Of a stretch of 64,000 nt of DNA, positions 45,972 through 54,666 are shown piece after piece. This DNA comes from JBGVSA01 sp049840475. GTDB taxonomy: Bacteria > Pseudomonadota > Gammaproteobacteria > Burkholderiales > Rhodocyclaceae. Under the pieces are notes generated by a model. It did not search any database. It saw only the letters and a program-made list of their open reading frames with translations, and was not told where the DNA came from. Where the stretch lies: assembly GCA_049840475.1 (NCBI GenBank), contig JASGKX010000003.1, positions 744,001-808,000 on the forward strand, read 5' to 3'. Position 1 is the first letter of the stretch, and every line of letters begins with the position of its first letter. Made by a program: the position numbers and the translations under genes.

Positions 45972-47185
45972 TCAGGTATCGGCAGTCACGGCGCGCTGCG
46001 CGCGACGTTCCGATGCAGGGCGCGAATTGTGAATGACGCGATTGCGCCCACCTTCCTTGGCGGCATACAGCGCACGGTCAGCAGTCGCCAGCAAGGTTTC
46101 CAGCGTGTCGCCCCGCTCCAGCGCGGCCACCCCCGCGCTTACCGTGTGGCGGATGACGTCTCCGCCAACGTGCACCCCGCGTTCGCGGGTGCGCATGAGC
46201 ATGCGTTCGGCGATCGCCACTGCCACTGCCGGGGCGGTTTCCGGTAAGAGCAGCGCAAATTCTTCTCCCCCATGCGCCCCAGATAGTCGTCGCTGCGCAC
46301 CGTTGCCAGCCCCAGCGAAGCAAACGCCTTGAGCACTGCGTCGCCCGCCGCGTGGCCGTAGGTATCGTTGATCGCCTTGAAGTGATCGATATCGAACATC
46401 ACCAGGCACAAAGGCCGACCGGTGCGCGCGGCACGGGCGATCTCACGCTCGGTGGCTTCAGAAAATGCGCGACGCGACAGCAAATGGGTCAAAAAGTCTG
46501 TATTGGCCGCTTTCTCTGCCGTGGCCATGACTGCGTCGTGCGCCATCATCACCGCACACATGGTGAGCGTGGGCATGACGATCGCGCCGAGCGTCAGAAA
46601 GGCCACGTTCATGCCGGGCGACATGATCGACGCCGTGTCGGCGTTGTGCACGAACAGATAGAACAGGCCGCGGAATCCGTGCCCGATGGTGAAGAAAGTC
46701 GCCACGCCGATCGTCAGACCGTAGCTGTACAGCGGACGCGAACGCGGTCGGAATCGCACCACCGTCATGGCGATCGCACCGCAGATCACCGTGTGCACCG
46801 CCGACATCAACACCACCCGCAGGCTGAAGCTCGGCATCACGAACGTAAGCCAGGCCAGCGCAATCGGCAGCGGCACAATGACCAGCATCAGCATGGCTGA
46901 CTGCACCGGCCGCCCGAAGAAACGTCGCAGGCCAATGTAGACCTCGCACATCCCCCAGGCCAGCATGGTATTGGCAGCGATGATCGACGCCCAATCAGTG
47001 ATGCGCCCACGCGCGGCAAAAAGGACCAATGAGCCGACGATCAGCAGGTTGGCGCGCAGCCATTCGACCACGCCGGGCAGGCCGCTCCGTTTGAGCGAGA
47101 CGAGTACCAGCAGCATCACACCGCTGAGCAGCGCGGTGATGACCAGCAGATTGATCGGGTTGAGTGACGGGCCTATCGGAGACAT
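45972..47185 (-). pseudogene. Membrane diguanylate cyclase, frameshifted at 46268-46272
   Basis: Integral-membrane GGDEF protein. The N-terminal part has about six transmembrane helices (to residue 220). The GGDEF domain starts with NTDFLTHLLSRRAF and FDIDHFKAINDTYGHAAGD. The frame is lost inside the active-site signature: the coding strand reads ATGGGGGAGAAG with five G after AT, where six would give RMGGEEFALLLPE. The remainder in the next frame completes the domain (TVSAGVAALERGD, ADRALYAAKEGGRNRV). With one G restored the protein has 404 residues and a GGEEF active site. A homopolymer miscount is the likeliest cause. ATG 47185 is chosen over TTG 47200; no clear ribosome-binding site. Confidence 0.9.
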
Positions 47186-47446
47186 GCGACGAAACAGCAA
47201 AGCGCGGGCGGCGCACGAAGACTCGTGATTCTACGTGAGCGTGGCTACCTTCCAGCGCTGGAATAAGCGGGCAATGTGCGCCGCTAGACCGGGTTTCGCG
47301 GCGGCGCGGCATTCCTACCCGGTGTCCCGTCTCTCCTACGCGGGCGGCCATGTAGTCCGATAAGGCGGCCCAAGGGACGCACCTATCCTTGCACTACGCG
47401 CCAAGGAACGGCGCCCTCTCTGATCACACATCGAAAGGAACTCACC

Positions 47447-47632
47447 ATGAACCGCGACCAGATCAAGGGACGTACTGAGCAAGCCGCAGGCAAGATCAAG
47501 GAAGTGGCCGGCCGCGCCACCAACGACCGCGACCTCGAAGCGCGCGGCCGTGCCGACCAGACAGCCGGCAAGGTGCGGGCTGGTTATGGCGACGCCAAGG
47601 AAAAGGTCAAGGATGCCATCGACAAGGCCTGA
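47447..47632 (+). CDS. CsbD-family stress protein
   Basis: 61-residue hydrophilic protein of the CsbD family. Typical pattern: NRDQIKGRTEQAAGKIKEVAG, then DLEARGRADQTAGKVRAGYGDAKEKVKDAIDKA (repeat of the family motif). AAGGAAC precedes ATG 47447. CsbD proteins are abundant under general stress; biochemical role unknown. Confidence 0.92.
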   Translation: MNRDQIKGRTEQAAGKIKEVAGRATNDRDLEARGRADQTAGKVRAGYGDAKEKVKDAIDKA

Positions 47633-47638
47633 TGCCCC

Positions 47639-47908
47639 ATGATGACCACGCGCCCGACGGAACCCCGCAAGGGGTTCCCCTTCCCTCACCGCAGCATCCG
47701 CGAGATGGCACGCCAAGGGTGTTTTCGCCCACCGCTGCACGCCCATCTTCCGACCGAGCCCACGCACGAGCCACCGGGTTCAGAACCCATCCCGCCGAGC
47801 GAACAGGATGATCCGCTGGTGCCACCGCCGCCGATTTCCGACCCACCGCCGCTGACGCCGCCTCCGCCGATTGTCAGCCGTCCGGCGACGCATTCACCGT
47901 CGATCTGA
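47639..47908 (+). CDS. Small proline-rich hypothetical protein
   Basis: Possible gene of 89 residues (ATG 47639 or 47642) six bases after the csbD stop. The C-terminal half is mostly Pro with acidic and hydroxyl residues (EPIPPSEQDDPLVPPPPISD). No domain or signal peptide is seen, and there is no good ribosome-binding site, so it may be translated by coupling or not be a gene at all. Confidence 0.35.
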   Translation: MMTTRPTEPRKGFPFPHRSIREMARQGCFRPPLHAHLPTEPTHEPPGSEPIPPSEQDDPLVPPPPISDPPPLTPPPPIVSRPATHSPSI

Positions 47909-47957
47909 CCTCCTGACGTCTAAGATCCAGTATCACGGCCCGCGCAAGACACTGACC

Positions 47958-49160
47958 ATGTCACCCATTCTGGGCATTCCCGACGGCGTCACCGCAGTGC
48001 CCGCCTTGCGTCGCGCATGGCGGTGCGCGTGCGGGCAACCGGTGTTCTTTCGCAACAGCCAATGCCTGGCCTGCGGTCGGGCGCTCGGCTATGAGCCTGC
48101 GTCCGGCTTGTTGTTGACGATCGAACCCGCCGACGCGGTGGGCGGATGGCGACTAGCAGTGGATGCCACGCCACATGTCTATCGTCGCTGCGCCAATCTG
48201 AATACGCCAGCCGCCTGCAACTGGTTGGTGGAGCCGGAGTTCGCGGACGCGAGCGACGACTCGGATGGCCTGTGCATGGCCTGTCGCCTGAATCGCACCA
48301 TTCCCGATCTGAACAATGCTGACAACGGCCGGCTCTGGGGACGCATCGAACAAGCCAAGCGACGACTCGTGTCGCAACTTGTCACGCTTGGCCTGCCGGT
48401 ACTGTCGCGCCAGAGGCAGGATCCGACGCATGGACTGGCGTTCGATTTTCTGCGTGCGCCGGACGACGGCTCTCCGGTCCTCACCGGGCACGCCGCAGGC
48501 GTCATCACCATCAACGTGATGGAAGCCGACGACGTCGAACGCGAACGCGTGCGCACGGCGCTACGCGAGCCCTACCGCACCCTGCTTGGTCACCTGCGGC
48601 ACGAAGTCGGTCACTACTATTGGGACCGACTGGTTATGGACACCGCGTGGCATGAACCCTTTCGAGCGCTGTTCGGTGATGAGCGACAGGACTATTCAGA
48701 AGCGTTGAACCACCACTACGACGCCGGCCCGCCGGCCGACTGGCCGCAGCATTTCGTCAGTGCTTACGCCAGCATGCATCCATGGGAGGACTGGGCCGAA
48801 ACCTGGGCCCACTACCTTCACATGATCGACAGCCTGGCGACGGCGGAGAGCTTCGGGCTGGACGCCGACTACCTCGATCTGCAGCGTGCTGACTTTACCG
48901 CTGCCGACATTGGCGAAGACACGCCCGCAGCGGCGGACGATTTCCTCCACCTGTTGGCGAGCTGGCTGCGCCTGACCGGCGTGCTGAACGAACTGTCCCG
49001 CAGCCTGGGGCAGCCAGATTTTTATCCCTTCGTGCTGCCTGCCACCGTGGCCAAGAAGCTCTACTTCATCCACCGGGTAGTCAGCTCGCATGACCTCACT
49101 CGCAATACGGTCATATCGGCCACGCACGCCCAACCGGGCCTGCCTGCATCCTTGCCCTAA
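47958..49160 (+). CDS. Zinc-ribbon putative metallopeptidase
   Basis: 400-residue protein. An N-terminal zinc ribbon has CACGQPVFFRNSQCLACG, with a further Cys pair later (CMAC). The catalytic part has HEVGHYYWDRL (HExxH zinc site) and a downstream WEDWAETWAHYLHM that supplies the third ligand, the pattern of the putative zinc-binding metallopeptidase family (Pfam PF15887 in my recollection). No signal peptide, so cytoplasmic. The frame is open from 47871 but family-like sequence starts after ATG 47958. Substrate unknown. Confidence 0.82.
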   Translation: MSPILGIPDGVTAVPALRRAWRCACGQPVFFRNSQCLACGRALGYEPASGLLLTIEPADAVGGWRLAVDATPHVYRRCANLNTPAACNWLVEPEFADASDDSDGLCMACRLNRTIPDLNNADNGRLWGRIEQAKRRLVSQLVTLGLPVLSRQRQDPTHGLAFDFLRAPDDGSPVLTGHAAGVITINVMEADDVERERVRTALREPYRTLLGHLRHEVGHYYWDRLVMDTAWHEPFRALFGDERQDYSEALNHHYDAGPPADWPQHFVSAYASMHPWEDWAETWAHYLHMIDSLATAESFGLDADYLDLQRADFTAADIGEDTPAAADDFLHLLASWLRLTGVLNELSRSLGQPDFYPFVLPATVAKKLYFIHRVVSSHDLTRNTVISATHAQPGLPASLP

Positions 49161-49447
49161 GGGGCAAGACCATTTGCACCAAGAGACAAGCCTGGTGCGC
49201 ATAGGCCTTTCGCATATCCCCCTCCAGCGCTGGCATTGCACCCCGTAGCGGCGGCAGTGCCCTATCGCGTCCTGTGGGGATGCCATGCTCGCGTCCGAAC
49301 GCTGCGTTGAATACTGTCAGTGCGTGAACTAGCATGACCCTCACATATCTGCGACAGGCCCGGGCGCCCACATGCTGCGCCGCAACCTGAGCCAGACCCG
49401 GCCAACGCATGTCCGGCCAGTCTTTTCTCCAGAAGAGGCGGATCCCG

Positions 49448-51157
49448 ATGCAAGAGCTGCAGTCTGTATTGCAGGAGACACCGGAAATTGCGCTCTTCCT
49501 GTCTCTGGCATGTGGTTACGCGTTTGGTCGAATCCGCTTCGGGCCCATCCAGTTGGGTGGCGTGTGCGGCACCCTGCTGGCCGCGCTGCTGATCGGCAAC
49601 CTCGCCACCATCGCACCGGCCGCTTCCATCAAGAATTTTTTCTTCGCGCTGTTCATCTTCTCGCTCGGCTATGCAGGCGGGCCGCAGTTCTTCGCCAATC
49701 TCAATGCAAAAGGGCTGCGCCTGGGGTGTTTCTGCCTGATCGAAGTCGCCATCGTGATCACCCTCGTCCTGGCAGCGACGCGGCTCTTCGGACTCGATCA
49801 AGGGAGCGCTGCCGGCCTCATGGCCGGTGCGGCCACCGAATCTGCCGTGGTCGGCACCGCAACCGATGCGATCTCCAAGTTGCCGTTGAGCGCTGCGGCG
49901 ATCGAAAAACTGCAGGCCAATGTGGTGACGGCGTATTCGATCACCTACGTGTTCGGCTTGATCACGATCGTGATCGCCACTAGCCAGTTGTTTCCGCTGC
50001 TGTTTCGCATCGATCTGCGTGGCGAAGCCGCGCAATTGTGGAAGAGCATGAGCGGCGCAAACACAGAAGCCGACATATCGACCGAGCGCGCACTGCCCGA
50101 CATCGTCGGGCGCATCTACCGTGTCGAGCGTGCGGCAGGCGTTTCGGTCGCTGAACTGGAGCTGCGTGGCGAAGGCTTGCGCGTCAATGTCGAACGCATC
50201 AAACGTCGCGGAAAGCTCATCGATGCCACCGACGACATGCGGCTCGCAATCGGTGACTACCTATTGCTCACAGGCATGCGCGAGGGCGTGCAGCGCTGCG
50301 GCGAGTCTGTCGGTCAAGAGTTGGACCACGTCAGCGGACTGGATTTTGCGGTAGAGGCGCGCGACGTCATCCTCAATCGCCGCGACCTGCATGATGTGAC
50401 GCTCGACAGCGTGCGGCGGCACGCACAACGCGAGGGCATCGCCCAAGGTGTCTATATCGTGTCGGTCACGCGCGGCGGCGTTGCCCTGCCCATGCTGGCG
50501 GGACTGCGCCTGCAGGTGGGTGACCTCATACGCTTGCAGGGTCTGCCAAGCGAGATCAACGATGTGGCAAAACGGCTCGGCAAGGTCATCAAGGACAGCG
50601 ACGAGACCGACGTGCTGTTCGCCGGCATCGGTATCGTGCTGGGCATTTTCATCGGGCAGTTTGGCGTCAAGCTCGGTGGCGTGACGTTCTCGTTGGGGAC
50701 CGGCGGCGGCGCCCTGCTTTCGGGCCTGGTATTCGGCTGGTTCCAGAACGCGCACCCTTCGGTCGGCAACATACCGGCTTCGGCCATCGAGCTGATGAAG
50801 GACCTCGGTCTGTCGATGTTCATCGCCTGCGTGGGCCTATCGTCCGGGCCGCAGGCGTTCGCGCTCATCAAGAGTTACGGGGTGGCGTTGCCGCTGACCG
50901 GCATCCTCATCGCACTGCTGCCGGCTGTCTGCTCACTGCTCTTCGGCCGCTACGTACTCAAGCTTGAAAGCCCCGTTCTGCTCGGCGCCATCGCCGGTCA
51001 GCAATGCAGCACGCCCGCACTGAGCGCAGTGGTCAACGCCGCCGGCAACACCACGCCGCTGCTCGGTTACACCATCACGTACGCCATCTCGAACGTCGTG
51101 CTCCCGCTGATGGGACCACTGATCGTGTTTCTCACCGGGCAGATCGCTCCGCACTGA
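49448..51157 (+). CDS. aspT: Aspartate:alanine antiporter, AspT-like (first copy)
   Basis: 569-residue exchanger of the AAEx family. Two membrane halves (GRIRFGPIQLGGVCGTLLAAL and the C-terminal LGGVTFSLGTGGGALLSGLVFGW) flank a cytoplasmic region with two TrkA-C/RCK-type domains (residues about 200-380). The conserved STPALSAVVNAAGNTTPLLGY loop is present. It exchanges aspartate for alanine; coupled to decarboxylation this consumes a cytoplasmic proton. ATG 49448 has AGAGG upstream. It opens a three-gene run aspT-aspT-aspD. Confidence 0.92.
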   Translation: MQELQSVLQETPEIALFLSLACGYAFGRIRFGPIQLGGVCGTLLAALLIGNLATIAPAASIKNFFFALFIFSLGYAGGPQFFANLNAKGLRLGCFCLIEVAIVITLVLAATRLFGLDQGSAAGLMAGAATESAVVGTATDAISKLPLSAAAIEKLQANVVTAYSITYVFGLITIVIATSQLFPLLFRIDLRGEAAQLWKSMSGANTEADISTERALPDIVGRIYRVERAAGVSVAELELRGEGLRVNVERIKRRGKLIDATDDMRLAIGDYLLLTGMREGVQRCGESVGQELDHVSGLDFAVEARDVILNRRDLHDVTLDSVRRHAQREGIAQGVYIVSVTRGGVALPMLAGLRLQVGDLIRLQGLPSEINDVAKRLGKVIKDSDETDVLFAGIGIVLGIFIGQFGVKLGGVTFSLGTGGGALLSGLVFGWFQNAHPSVGNIPASAIELMKDLGLSMFIACVGLSSGPQAFALIKSYGVALPLTGILIALLPAVCSLLFGRYVLKLESPVLLGAIAGQQCSTPALSAVVNAAGNTTPLLGYTITYAISNVVLPLMGPLIVFLTGQIAPH

Positions 51158-51211
51158 CGCTCCGCCTTCCTCCTTCTGCCACATCGCTTCAACGAAAGTG
51201 AGGTGTTCATC

Positions 51212-52897
51212 GTGACCTGGCTGCATGACATCTTTGCGCGAGCGCCGGAAATCGCGCTGTTCTTGTGCCTTGCGGTGGGTTACCGCATCGGCAAGATCAA
51301 TTTCGGCAAGTTCCAGCTCGGCGGCGTAGCGGGTTCGCTGCTCGTTGCCGTGCTGGTGAGCCAGGTCGGCGTGAACGTTGACCCTGGGGTCAAATCGGTG
51401 CTGTTCGCACTGTTCATCTACGCGGTGGGTTATGAGAGCGGGCCACAGTTCTTCAACTCGCTCGGCAAGCAATCGATACGCGAAATCCTGCTTGCCATCG
51501 TCCTGGCTGCAACCGGCCTGCTGACGGCCGTGCTGCTGGCCCGCGCCACCGGTCTCGACAAGGGACTTGCCGCCGGTATCGCGGCGGGCGCGCTCACCCA
51601 GTCGGCCATCATCGGTACGGCAGGCGACGCCATCGCCAAGCTGGGCCTCGCCCCCGACGAGGTGAAGCTGCTGCAGGCGAACGTGGCCATCGGCTACGCC
51701 GTGACCTATGTGTTCGGCTCATTCGGCGCAATCATCGTGTGCGTGAACATCCTGCCCAAGTTCATGGGACGCGGCATCCGCGAAGACGCCATCGCGGCCG
51801 AAACCGCCATGCAGGCGGGTGTGCAGGTGCTGGGCCCGGACCAGCAGGCTGCGTTGCCGCAACTGGTGGGACGCGTCTATCGCGTAACCGAAGCGGCGGG
51901 CAGAACGGTGGCCGACGTAGAGCAGTCTTCTTCGCCGCCCATCACCATCGAACGCATCAAGCGCGACGGCAAGATTGTGGAGGCCGTACCCAGCTTCGTC
52001 CTGCAGCCGGGTGACATCGTGCTCGTCGTCGGCCGCCGCACGGCCGTGCTGGAGCAGGCCGGCAAGCTCGGCCGCGAACAGTTCGGCGAAGAAGGCATGG
52101 ATGTGGCGATGCTGCGCACCGACGTCGTGGTGAGCAACGAGAAGCTCAACAATCGCTCGCTCGGCGAGCTTGCCGCCAACGTCAAACCCGACGTGCGTCA
52201 CGGCGTATACGTGGTCGGCATCAGCCGCATGGGCAAGGCTCTGCCGATGGCGCAGGAAACCGTGGTGCAGAACGGCGATGTGGTTACCGTGTTCGGTTCG
52301 CAGAAAGACACCGCGCGCGTCACTTCGCTCATCGGTCACGTCATCACTCGCAGCGAAAAGACAGACTTCGTCTATATGGGCGCCGGTCTGGTCGTCGGCT
52401 TGCTGATCGGGCTCATCACGCTCCGCATCGGGTCGATTCCATTAACGCTTGGCAGCGGTGGCGGCGCCTTGCTGTCCGGCCTGCTGTTCGGCTGGTATCG
52501 CGCGCGCAAGCAGACCTTCGGTGCGATGCCCGGCGGTGCGGTGCAGATCCTCAAGGATCTGGGCCTGGCCGGCTTCGTGGTGGTTGTCGGGCTGTCGTCC
52601 GGTCTGCAGGCAGTGGAAACCATCAAGCAGCATGGCTTCACGATCTTCCTCGTCGGCGTTGCCGTCACCATCATCCCGATGATCATCACCATGCTGATCG
52701 GGCGCTACGTGCTGCGCTACGACAACACGGCCATCTTCGCCGGGGCGCTGGCCGGATCGCGCAGCGCCAACCCCGCCTTCGGCGAAGTGCTCGACAAGGC
52801 CGAGAACTCCGTTCCCACCGTGCCGTTTGCTATTACCTACGCGCTGGCCAACGTGTTGCTCACGTTGCTGGGCCCGCTGGTGGTCGCTTTCATGTAG
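51212..52897 (+). CDS. aspT: Aspartate:alanine antiporter, AspT-like (second copy)
   Basis: 561-residue paralogue of the preceding gene with the same two-half membrane layout and central RCK-like domains. It shares GKINFGKFQLGGVAGSLL and LTLGSGGGALLSGLLFGW but diverges in the conserved C-terminal loop (SRSANPAFGEVLDKAENS). GTG 51212 is chosen because AGGTG lies six bases before it; GTG 51203 is a second possibility. It lies 42 bases before aspD. Two antiporters may form a heterodimer or differ in substrate. Confidence 0.9.
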   Translation: MTWLHDIFARAPEIALFLCLAVGYRIGKINFGKFQLGGVAGSLLVAVLVSQVGVNVDPGVKSVLFALFIYAVGYESGPQFFNSLGKQSIREILLAIVLAATGLLTAVLLARATGLDKGLAAGIAAGALTQSAIIGTAGDAIAKLGLAPDEVKLLQANVAIGYAVTYVFGSFGAIIVCVNILPKFMGRGIREDAIAAETAMQAGVQVLGPDQQAALPQLVGRVYRVTEAAGRTVADVEQSSSPPITIERIKRDGKIVEAVPSFVLQPGDIVLVVGRRTAVLEQAGKLGREQFGEEGMDVAMLRTDVVVSNEKLNNRSLGELAANVKPDVRHGVYVVGISRMGKALPMAQETVVQNGDVVTVFGSQKDTARVTSLIGHVITRSEKTDFVYMGAGLVVGLLIGLITLRIGSIPLTLGSGGGALLSGLLFGWYRARKQTFGAMPGGAVQILKDLGLAGFVVVVGLSSGLQAVETIKQHGFTIFLVGVAVTIIPMIITMLIGRYVLRYDNTAIFAGALAGSRSANPAFGEVLDKAENSVPTVPFAITYALANVLLTLLGPLVVAFM

Positions 52898-52938
52898 GCG
52901 GCATTGCGCCGCACCGTTGATCATTCTGGAGACGCAAC

Positions 52939-54588
52939 ATGACCATGCATTTCAAGGATATCGAAGAGTTGGCAGGCCTGAGCCCGTTCGAACTGAAGGA
53001 CGTGCTGATCACCACCGCCAGCGAGAGCAACCGCATGATGCTCAACGCCGGCCGCGGCAACCCGAACTTTCTCGCCACCGAACCGCGCCACGGATTCTTC
53101 CAGTTCGGCCTGTTCGCCATGACCGAGGCAGAGCGTTCGTTCATCTACATGCCCGAAGGCGTGGGCGGTTTTCCGCAGCGCGAAGGCATCGAGGCGCGCT
53201 TCGAGATCTTCACCCACACGCATGCCGATGTGCCCGGCGTCAGGTTCATCGCGTCGTCGGTGTCGTACGTGCGCGATCAGCTCGGCCTGTCGGCAGGGGA
53301 CTTCATCTACGAGATGTGCGAGGCGATCCTGGGCTGCAATTACCCGGTGCCGGACCGCATGCTCAAGCTGTCGGAGAAGATCGTCGGCCAGTACATCCAC
53401 CGCGAAATGATCGGCACCTATCCGTTCGCCGGCCACTTCGATATGTACGCCGTCGAAGGCGGCACGGCAGCCATGACATATCTGTTCAACAGCCTGCGCG
53501 AAAACCACTTGATCTCGAAGGGCGACACCATCGCGCTGGGGATGCCGATCTTCACGCCGTACATTGAGATACCTGAACTCAACGACTACCAGCTCAACGT
53601 CGTGCACGTTGACGCACCGCCGGAGAACAACTGGCAGTTCACGAACAAGGAACTGGACAAGCTGCTCGACCCGAAGGTCAAGGCGTTCTTTATCGTGAAC
53701 CCGAGCAATCCGCCTTCGGTAAAGATCGCCGAAGACGTCCTCCAGCGCATCGCCGATATCGTCAAGAAGCGACCCGACCTGATCCTGCTGACGGACGATG
53801 TGTACGGCACGTTTGCCGACAACTTCGTGTCGCTGTTTGCGATGTGTCCGTACAACACGATCCTGGTGTATTCGTTCTCCAAGTACTTTGGTGCGACCGG
53901 CTGGCGCATGGGCGTGGTGGCCACCCACCAGCACAACCTGTTCGACGATCTGATCTCACGCCTGCCGGAGAGCACCAAGAAGGAACTCGATCACCGATAC
54001 GGCTCGATCACCAACGAACCGCGCAAGCTCAAGTTCATTGACCGTCTGGTCGCCGACAGCCGCACGGTAGCGCTCAATCACACGGCAGGCCTGTCGACAC
54101 CCGTGCAGGCGCAGATGACATTGTTCTCGCTCTTCGCGCTGATGGACGAGCCGGAGGCGTACAAGAAGGCGATGAAACGCATCGTCCGCCGCCGCAAGAT
54201 CGCGCTCTACCGCGAACTGGGCCTGCCGGTGCCGGAAGACAAGAACTCCATCGACTATTACCACCTGCTCGATTGGGAACCGATCATGACCCAGTTGTAC
54301 GGGGCCGACTTCTGCAGGTGGCTGATGGCTTCGCTCAAGCCCAATGAAGGTCTGCTGCGCATTGCGCAGGAGACCGGCATCGTGCTGTTGCCGGGCATGG
54401 GCTTTGGTACAGCCAGCCCGTCGGGCCGCGTGTCGCTGGCAAACCTGAATGAATCGGACTACGCACGGATCGGCGCAGCGCTCCGCAACATCGCGGCCGA
54501 GGCATACGAGCGCTACCAGGAGGTCGGCGGCAAGGTCAAAGCTCTGCCGGCGGGCAAGGCAGCCAAGTCAAAGAAGAAAGGCAAGTGA
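52939..54588 (+). CDS. aspD: Aspartate 4-decarboxylase (bifunctional aminotransferase)
   Basis: PLP enzyme of 549 residues that converts L-aspartate to L-alanine and CO2, with side aspartate aminotransferase activity. Fold-type I. The Schiff-base lysine is K315 in SFSKYFGATGWRMG; the PLP phosphate contact region FIVNPSNPPSV and the Asp-Asp-Tyr segment LLTDDVYGTF are seen. GGAGACGCAAC precedes ATG 52939. With the two AspT antiporters this forms a proton-motive, acid-tolerance cycle. Ends at a strong terminator. Confidence 0.93.
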   Translation: MTMHFKDIEELAGLSPFELKDVLITTASESNRMMLNAGRGNPNFLATEPRHGFFQFGLFAMTEAERSFIYMPEGVGGFPQREGIEARFEIFTHTHADVPGVRFIASSVSYVRDQLGLSAGDFIYEMCEAILGCNYPVPDRMLKLSEKIVGQYIHREMIGTYPFAGHFDMYAVEGGTAAMTYLFNSLRENHLISKGDTIALGMPIFTPYIEIPELNDYQLNVVHVDAPPENNWQFTNKELDKLLDPKVKAFFIVNPSNPPSVKIAEDVLQRIADIVKKRPDLILLTDDVYGTFADNFVSLFAMCPYNTILVYSFSKYFGATGWRMGVVATHQHNLFDDLISRLPESTKKELDHRYGSITNEPRKLKFIDRLVADSRTVALNHTAGLSTPVQAQMTLFSLFALMDEPEAYKKAMKRIVRRRKIALYRELGLPVPEDKNSIDYYHLLDWEPIMTQLYGADFCRWLMASLKPNEGLLRIAQETGIVLLPGMGFGTASPSGRVSLANLNESDYARIGAALRNIAAEAYERYQEVGGKVKALPAGKAAKSKKKGK

Positions 54589-54616
54589 TCGACGGCGGCC
54601 AGCGACAGCCGTAGAC

Positions 54617-54648
54617 AAAAAAGGGGTGCTCGACGGCACCCCTTTTTT
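54617..54648. terminator. Bidirectional terminator between aspD and htpG
   Basis: AAAAAAGGGGTGC and GCACCCCTTTTTT form a seven-GC stem with A/T extension and a six-base loop. It works in both directions and serves the two convergent genes. Confidence 0.92.
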
Positions 54649-54666
54649 GCGCAGACCGACCGGCGA

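Noticed and set aside
47607..47846. 79-residue minus-strand ORF opposite csbD and the proline-rich frame
   Set aside because: No recognisable sequence or signal; the plus strand has the CsbD gene.
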